From: Bacteroidota bacterium
GTDB taxonomy: Bacteria; Bacteroidota; Bacteroidia; Chitinophagales; Chitinophagaceae
Reading direction: 5' to 3'
Length of the DNA stretch: 17,627 nt
Assembly (NCBI GenBank): GCA_023391015.1
Contig: JAEWBT010000040.1
Location: 1-17,627, forward strand
The notes below the pieces were generated by a model. It made no database searches and had not been told where the DNA came from. It saw only the letters and a list, made by a program, of their open reading frames with translations. The position numbers and the translations under genes were made by a program. Below, in pieces: positions 13,373-17,627 of this stretch (position 1 is the stretch's first letter; each line of letters opens with the position of its first letter).

Positions 13373-13777
13373 CCCTCAAAAGTACGACAAGGCCCGGCAG
13401 ATTTCGCTGCTCCGCTGCACTGCGGTCGGGATGACAACGCTTTTTTTGCTTCCCTAAGGCGCTGGCAACGAAATCAGTGTTCCGATTTGCGCCCCTAAGG
13501 AGCAGGGAACAAAATCAGGTTTTCAGGAAAACCCAAGCGAATCCAATCGTATCCCGGCAGATTCCTCCACTCCGCTGCGCTGCGGTCGGAATGACAAACC
13601 ATGATAGGGCCAACATCCTCCTGCTCAAGTTAGCTGTCATCCCGACGCAGGAGGGATCTGCCGAATAGCAAAGCTGTTTTGAGTTTAAAACCACCCACTT
13701 ATACAGATTTCTCCACTTTGCTTCGCTTTGGTCGGAACGACAGAATAAGCGCAGATTTGCGAAACATCACGCTGCCC
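13373..13777. repeat. Gene-free 400-bp gap filled with dispersed REP-like repeats
   Basis: Copies of a palindromic repeat with core CTCCGCTGCGCTGCGGTCGG, framed by CGGCAGATT and AATGACA, lie at 13394-13438, 13553-13598 and, more diverged, 13703-13744. An inverted copy that lacks the hairpin core is at 13634-13665 (TCATCCCGACGCAGGAGGGA, then TCTGCCG). Between the first two is a 26-bp imperfect direct repeat, CCCTAAGG...AAATCAG, at 13452-13477 and 13493-13518. No gene is supported in the gap. This family is different from the RAYT-linked REPs at 2414-4453. Confidence 0.85.
13377..13384 (-). promoter_or_regulatory. -7 box directly before the MBL hydrolase start
   Basis: TACTTTTG on the minus strand fits TAnnTTTG exactly and ends 4 nt before the GTG start at 13372, which would place the transcript start at or next to the start codon. 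Either the mRNA is leaderless or the box is fortuitous and the true start is further in. Confidence 0.35.
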
Positions 13778-14779
13778 TTAAGCCTTCCCCAGCACCCGCA
13801 CCACTTCGCCCAGCAAACGCTCTTTATTCACCGGAACCACGCCTACTTCCTCGCACACCAAGCCGCCGGCCAGGTTGCTGATGGCCGCCATCAGGGAAAC
13901 ATCGCTCGTAGCGGCATACACGAGCGCAGCAGTAGCAATCACCGTATCGCCCGCGCCGGAAACGTCGGCAATGTTGCGCAGGTGGGATGGAATCTGAACC
14001 ACATCGCTTTCCTTTTGGGCAAAAACGCCTTTCTCGGAAAGCGTCAGAAACGTGATTTCGTGGCCGAGTGCTTCGCGAAGCTTTTGGTGAACAGTGCGCA
14101 AGGCCGCTTCATCCACTTTTTCAACCGGCAAGCCGAGGCCTTCGCGCACTTCCTTGAGGTTGGGTTTGAAAATCGTAACGTCTTTGTAGGAAAGAAAGTT
14201 TTTCTTTTTCGGGTCCACCGCCGTTGGGATGTCCAGCACCTTGCAGTGGCCAATCATCCGGTGGATCACGTTTTCCTTAAGCACCCCTTTGTTGTAATCC
14301 TCAAAAATGACCATGTGGGGTTTTTCGCGTTGCAGGTAGCGCAGCACGGCATCGATAAAGGGATGCTCTTCGGCGGTGGTAAGGTCTTCGGTAGTTTCTT
14401 CATCAATGCGCAGCATTTGCTGGGTATGGCCCATCACGCGCGCCTTGGTGGTGGTGGGCCGGTGGGCGCTGAATTGTACCAAACTGGTATCCACGCCCGC
14501 ATCCGAAAGCAGCTTTTGAAGCAAAAGCCCGTCGGCGTCTTCGCCCACCACGGTGGCCATATGCACGGCAGCGCCCAGGGCTTTGAGATTGAGCGCTACG
14601 TTGGCCGCGCCGCCCAACCGGCTTTCGCGCCGCCGCAGCCGCACCACCGGCACGGGTGCTTCGGGAGAAATCCGCTCTACCTCGCCCCACCAGTAATTAT
14701 CCAGCATCACATCGCCTACTACCAAAACGCGCAAATCGCTGAAAGAAGAAAACAGGTCGGTAAAGAAAGCAGACGTCAT
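13778..14779 (-). CDS. hldA: D-glycero-beta-D-manno-heptose-7-phosphate kinase (RfaE1/HldA type)
   Basis: PfkB/ribokinase-family sugar kinase of the LPS ADP-heptose pathway; it phosphorylates heptose-7-phosphate at C1 in the cytoplasm. 333 residues from ATG 14779. The N-terminal VVGDVMLDNYWWG (20-32) with RISPEAPVPVV (36-46) is typical of RfaE/HldE kinases. GGAANVALNLKALGA (56-70) is the first PfkB signature. DVSGAGDTV has the anion hole GAGD at 275-278 with catalytic Asp278. There is no nucleotidyltransferase domain after it, so this is the single-domain kinase rather than bifunctional HldE; the adenylyltransferase must be elsewhere. It lies 56 bp behind the permease gene on the same strand and probably shares its transcript. 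Confidence 0.9.
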   Translation of the reverse strand: MTSAFFTDLFSSFSDLRVLVVGDVMLDNYWWGEVERISPEAPVPVVRLRRRESRLGGAANVALNLKALGAAVHMATVVGEDADGLLLQKLLSDAGVDTSLVQFSAHRPTTTKARVMGHTQQMLRIDEETTEDLTTAEEHPFIDAVLRYLQREKPHMVIFEDYNKGVLKENVIHRMIGHCKVLDIPTAVDPKKKNFLSYKDVTIFKPNLKEVREGLGLPVEKVDEAALRTVHQKLREALGHEITFLTLSEKGVFAQKESDVVQIPSHLRNIADVSGAGDTVIATAALVYAATSDVSLMAAISNLAGGLVCEEVGVVPVNKERLLGEVVRVLGKA

Positions 14780-14835
14780 AAGGGGTTAGAGATGGGTTAG
14801 AAAACGGCTGATGTTCCCCAAATTTCCGGAAATTT

Positions 14836-16275
14836 TTAGCCCCGCAATTCGCGCCGACGCAGCCACATAAAGATGGGGAATCCCAGGGCCACAATAACCA
14901 GGCCGGGCAAGGTGGTGTCGGTTTTAAAGCGCAAAAGCACGAGGCAGATAAAAGCCGCCAGCAGGATATAGAGCGCTGGAATGACCGGGTAACCAAACGC
15001 TTTGTAGGGCCGCGGTGCCTCGGGCACCGTGGCGCGCAGTCGGAAAATGCCGGCAATGGTGAGGATGTAGAACAGGAGCGCCACAATCACGATATAATCC
15101 AGCAACGCGCCATAGCTGCCGCTGAGGCACAACACAATGGCCCATGCGGCCTGCATCCAAAGGGCGATTTCCGGAACGCCGCGCTTGTTGAGTTTCTTAG
15201 CCGCCGGAATAAATACGCCGTCGTCGGCCATCGTTTTATACACCCGCGCGCCGGAAAGAATCAGTCCGTTGTCGCAGCCAAACGTGGAAATCATCACCAG
15301 CACGGCAATCAGCGTTGTTCCCACCGGACCAAACAGTTTGAGCGCAGCAGCAATTGCTACGCGGTCCTGCGGTGCCTGCGCGATTTCGTTGATGGAAAGC
15401 ACGTTTAGGTACATCAGGTTCATGGTGACGTACAGCGCCGTTACCACCAGCGTGCCGATAAACAGCGACCGGCCAATGTTGCGCTCTGGCTGTTTCATTT
15501 CTCCGGCAATAAACGTTACCGAGTTCCAGGCATCCGAAGAAAAGATAGCCCCCACCGCTGCGATACAAAGCGCTACGACAAGGCCGTTGCCGAAAAGCAG
15601 TTCGCGGTGAATGCCGCCTTCCGGGTCAAAAGAAAGTTTTACGCCCTGCCACGCCGTTTGGAAATTGAAATCCCAGGCCGCGTTTTTCACGAGCAAAAAA
15701 CCCGCAATAATGAGGGCAGCCATGGCAGCTACCTTGGAAAAGGTAAATATAAACCCCACGCGTTTTCCGCTTTCCACCCCGCGCGTGTTGATGTAGGTCA
15801 GGAGTATAATCACCCCGATGGCCACCAACTGCGCCGCATGGATTTTGAAGTCGCCCGACTGCAACAAGACATTGCCTTCACCCAGCGCCGGAACGAGATA
15901 GCCCAGAAATTTGCCAAAAGCCACCGCCACGGCGGCAATGGTTCCGGTCTGGATGACCGCAAAAAACGACCAGCCATAGAGAAAGCTCGTCATACGCCCC
16001 CATGCCTCGCGCAGATACACGTATTGGCCGCCTGCTTTGGGATACATCCCCGCCAGTTCGCCGTAGGAAAGCGCCGCTGCCAGGGTGAGAAAGCCCGTCA
16101 AAACCCAAACGGCTATTAGCCAGCCGGCGGACCCTACCTGCCGCGAAATGTCGGCGGAAACGATAAAAATTCCGGAACCAATCATGGAGCCGATGACCAG
16201 CAACGTGCCGTCGAGACCGCTGAGGGCGCGGTGGGGCTTGGTTTCTGTTGTCGTAACAGGCTCTTGGGTTTGCAT
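14836..16275 (-). CDS. APC-superfamily amino-acid permease
   Basis: 479 residues, about 12 membrane helices, inner membrane. The substrate-binding unwound segment of helix 1 is GSMIGSGIF (29-37) and helix 2 ends SYGELAGMYPKAGGQYVYLREAWG, both hallmarks of APC-family exchangers. The loop AGEMKQPERNIGRSLFIGT is the conserved amphipathic region before helix 7. The RGVPEIALWMQAAWA and PYKAFGYPVIPALYIL segments match the L-type amino-acid transporter or ethanolamine-like subgroup. Substrate not assigned. It starts 26 bp behind the OmpH-like gene and is followed by hldA. Co-transcription is likely, but a functional link between the three is not obvious. Confidence 0.88.
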   Translation of the reverse strand: MQTQEPVTTTETKPHRALSGLDGTLLVIGSMIGSGIFIVSADISRQVGSAGWLIAVWVLTGFLTLAAALSYGELAGMYPKAGGQYVYLREAWGRMTSFLYGWSFFAVIQTGTIAAVAVAFGKFLGYLVPALGEGNVLLQSGDFKIHAAQLVAIGVIILLTYINTRGVESGKRVGFIFTFSKVAAMAALIIAGFLLVKNAAWDFNFQTAWQGVKLSFDPEGGIHRELLFGNGLVVALCIAAVGAIFSSDAWNSVTFIAGEMKQPERNIGRSLFIGTLVVTALYVTMNLMYLNVLSINEIAQAPQDRVAIAAALKLFGPVGTTLIAVLVMISTFGCDNGLILSGARVYKTMADDGVFIPAAKKLNKRGVPEIALWMQAAWAIVLCLSGSYGALLDYIVIVALLFYILTIAGIFRLRATVPEAPRPYKAFGYPVIPALYILLAAFICLVLLRFKTDTTLPGLVIVALGFPIFMWLRRRELRG

Positions 16276-16301
16276 AAACGCAAAAAGACAAAACGGTTTT
16301 C

Positions 16302-16940
16302 CTAGCGCTTCGCGGCGGTGTCTTTGAGGCGGGTATTCATTCCTTCAATAACATCCTGCGTTACGTCCAGCGATTTGTCGGCATACAAGATACTGCCACT
16401 TTTGGAATAGGAAAGCACGTAGTCAAAGGGTTTATCCTGAACGTACTCCGTCAGGAAATCGTCTAAGCGCTTTTGCAGTTCTTTGTTGAAGGCATCCTGA
16501 TCTTTGAGCAACGTAGCCGCCAGCGCTTCGCGGCGGGTGGTCAGGCTTTGTTCCATTTGCTGGAGGCGACGACCGGCAGCTTCTACTTCGGCTTGGGAAG
16601 CAAAACCACCGTTCTGGCCTTTTTTCTGATAAGCAGCCACTTCATTTTGCAACTGGGCTGCCGAGCGCTGCAGCTCCGATTCCATGCCTTCCTGGCGGCG
16701 GGTAAACTCTGCTTTTTTGTTTTTAAAATAGTCGTAATGGGCTTCCAGCGAGTCGATATCCACGTAGGCAATCCGGCTGATTGCAGCATTACTTCCCGGA
16801 ACCGTGGTGGTACTCGTGGTCTTTGAGGTGCCGTTTTTGGAGGGCATCGCTTTGGGGCGGGTCGCCAGAACGATGATCACACCCAAAATAGCCAGCGATG
16901 ATAAAACAATGGAGACCCGGCTGAGCGTTGCAGAATTCAC
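16302..16940 (-). CDS. OmpH/Skp-family periplasmic chaperone-like protein
   Basis: Taking GTG 16940 gives 212 residues; TTG 16946 is two codons earlier and equally possible, and no ATG exists before residue 32. An N-terminal hydrophobic segment (about 6-27, VSIVLSSLAILGVIIVLA) without a clear signal-peptidase site suggests a membrane anchor. After a Ser/Thr/Asn-rich linker comes the OmpH/Skp core. It opens with the IAYVDIDSLEAHYDYFKNKKAEF strand and helix, then a long coiled coil (about 80-150, rich in Glu, Gln, Arg). It returns with YVQDKPFDYVLSYSKSGSILYADKSLDVTQDVIEGMN, the family's closing motif. Members bind unfolded outer-membrane proteins. It heads the probable three-gene run with the permease and hldA. 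Confidence 0.88.
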   Translation of the reverse strand: MNSATLSRVSIVLSSLAILGVIIVLATRPKAMPSKNGTSKTTSTTTVPGSNAAISRIAYVDIDSLEAHYDYFKNKKAEFTRRQEGMESELQRSAAQLQNEVAAYQKKGQNGGFASQAEVEAAGRRLQQMEQSLTTRREALAATLLKDQDAFNKELQKRLDDFLTEYVQDKPFDYVLSYSKSGSILYADKSLDVTQDVIEGMNTRLKDTAAKR

Positions 16941-17013
16941 GAACAATAATTTTTTTGTTTTAAAAAGACAGACGGCGCAAAATAACGCCGACTTTCGGGC
17001 ATTTAGCGGTCCT

Positions 17014-17049
17014 TAACAAAAAAGCGCTGTAGAAACTTACAGCGCTTTT
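17014..17049 (-). terminator. Intrinsic terminator after the TonB-family gene
   Basis: AAAAGCGCTGTA (17020-17031) pairs perfectly with TACAGCGCTTTT (17038-17049) around a 6-nt loop. On the minus strand the stem runs into TTTTTTGTTA. It separates the TonB-family gene from the OmpH-like gene, so the latter needs its own promoter. Confidence 0.9.
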
Positions 17050-17084
17050 CGGTTTTGAACCGGAAATTTCCGGAAATAGATGGC

Positions 17085-17627
17085 TTAATCCAGGGCAAAC
17101 TTCACCGGCACGCGGTAATATACCTTCACGGCCTTCCCGTTTTGCTTACCGGGCTTCCACTTCGGCATTTTCTTTACTGCACGAAGCGCTTCGGCGTCCA
17201 GGGCGCTGTTCACGCCCCGCTCTACCTGCGCCTCGGTTACGCTGCCGTCTTCGCTCACTACGAACTTGATAACAACGCGGCCTTCAATACCCGCTTCGCG
17301 GGCCTGGTCGGGATAATTTACGTTGTCGGCCAGCCAGCGCTGCACGTCCACCGTAGGCTCTGGCATTTGCTCTACCGAGGTAAAGACGGCGGGCGGTGGC
17401 GGCGGGGCTTCTACCACAGCCGTTCCGGTTCCGGTGCCTGGCTTGTCGATAATGCCCGGGTCGATGCCGGTAATATCCCCTTCTACGGTTTTCACACCGG
17501 CAGAAGCGTCCTTCAACTCTTTCATTTCGGGTGGCTTCTCCGTTTCTTTCACCTCTTCATCCTTCTTGATAACAGGCGGGGTGAATTTCACCGTTGGCTT
17601 CACCGGTGGTGGCGGTTCGGCGGGTGG
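17085..17627 (-). CDS. TonB-family energy transducer, N-terminus cut by the window edge
   Basis: The frame is open to the right edge, so the membrane anchor is not seen. Visible from N to C is a Pro-rich and Lys/Glu-rich periplasmic spacer (PPAEPPPPVKP, then KKDEEVKETEKPPEMKELKD). A Gly/Thr/Pro linker follows, then APPPPPAVFTSVEQMPEP, and the TonB C-terminal domain of about 85 residues. Its motifs are NYPDQAREAGIEGRVVIKF, VSEDGSVTEAQVERGVN, LDAEALRAVKKMPKWKPGKQ and VYYRVPVKFALD. The protein couples the proton motive force (with ExbB/ExbD) to outer-membrane TonB-dependent transporters. Which transporter it serves is unknown. Terminator directly downstream. Confidence 0.92.
   Translation of the reverse strand, partial: PPAEPPPPVKPTVKFTPPVIKKDEEVKETEKPPEMKELKDASAGVKTVEGDITGIDPGIIDKPGTGTGTAVVEAPPPPPAVFTSVEQMPEPTVDVQRWLADNVNYPDQAREAGIEGRVVIKFVVSEDGSVTEAQVERGVNSALDAEALRAVKKMPKWKPGKQNGKAVKVYYRVPVKFALD

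Larger units (their letters stand above)
1188..17076. repeat. Highly iterated palindrome TTTCCGGAAA, 18 perfect copies across the window
   Basis: Perfect copies start at 1188, 1297, 1564, 2486, 3271, 4754, 5386, 5690, 5869, 6411, 6557, 10019, 10903, 12069, 12496, 12699, 14823 and 17067. Eight more sites keep the core TTCCGGAA (4632, 5759, 7397, 9801, 10558, 11488, 15169, 16170). With equal base frequencies about 0.02 copies of a 10-mer would be expected. Inside genes all three reading phases are used, giving Phe-Pro-Glu, Ser-Gly-Lys/Asn or Phe-Arg-Lys, so the constraint is on DNA rather than protein. Outside genes most copies sit just after a stop codon. The role is unknown. Confidence 0.95.

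Noticed and set aside
13778..14779. Bifunctional HldE (kinase plus adenylyltransferase)
   Set aside because: Only the PfkB-type kinase domain is present; no HIGH-type nucleotidyltransferase motif follows and repeats begin right after the stop.
13679..14800. 373-codon plus-strand frame
   Set aside because: It is antisense to the hldA kinase, begins in repeat DNA, and is rich in His/Gln as expected for a shadow frame.

Overview
The window looks like the chromosome of a member of the Bacteroidota, probably the Chitinophagaceae. The evidence is the TAnnTTTG -7 promoter boxes without obvious Shine-Dalgarno sites, a Bacteroidota-type secreted protein with the DUF4412 pattern, a TonB-family energy transducer, a stand-alone heptose-phosphate kinase and YD/RHS proteins. 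Most genes lie on the minus strand. The call is from protein and promoter style only; no marker gene for exact placement is present.

Layout. Bases 1-132 hold a 15-bp tandem repeat that runs into the promoter of an arginase gene (161-1108, +). From 1200 to about 4470, minus strand, lies a decayed array of orphan RHS toxin-immunity modules. Each has a piece of RHS core or toxin tip followed within 2-25 bp by a small AT-rich immunity-like gene. A REP-associated tyrosine transposase flanked by inverted REP repeats (2414-3170) and two further REP copies have broken up the modules, and the last RHS piece has an in-frame stop. Next come two secreted proteins of unknown function (4786-5259 and 5402-5863), valyl-tRNA synthetase (5944-8559), a structured repeat block (8617-8823) and a secreted DUF4412-like protein (8827-9594). 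On the plus strand follow a DUF58 membrane protein (9783-11141), a Kbp/YgaU-like BON-LysM protein (11225-11731) and a YidB/DUF937-like protein (11834-12415), closed by a bidirectional terminator. On the minus strand are an MBL-fold hydrolase (12518-13372), a 400-bp repeat-filled gap, and a probable operon reading OmpH/Skp-like protein, amino-acid permease and heptose-7-phosphate kinase (16946 down to 13778). A TonB-family protein is cut by the right edge.

How the genes fit together. The housekeeping genes serve arginine breakdown, translation, LPS heptose synthesis and envelope or periplasm upkeep. The accessory interest is the RHS graveyard, where toxin tips have been cut by REP elements while the immunity-like ORFs stayed open.

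Three signals are not explained by the genes. (1) The palindrome TTTCCGGAAA occurs 18 times perfectly, in all three coding frames and just after stop codons, resembling the cyanobacterial HIP1 type of iterated palindrome. (2) A family of 'TTGGA + mini-hairpin' repeats occurs at 1-132 and 8617-8823, with stems that differ between units but still pair. (3) REP-type palindromes of at least two families are present. No tRNA, rRNA or CRISPR array was seen.
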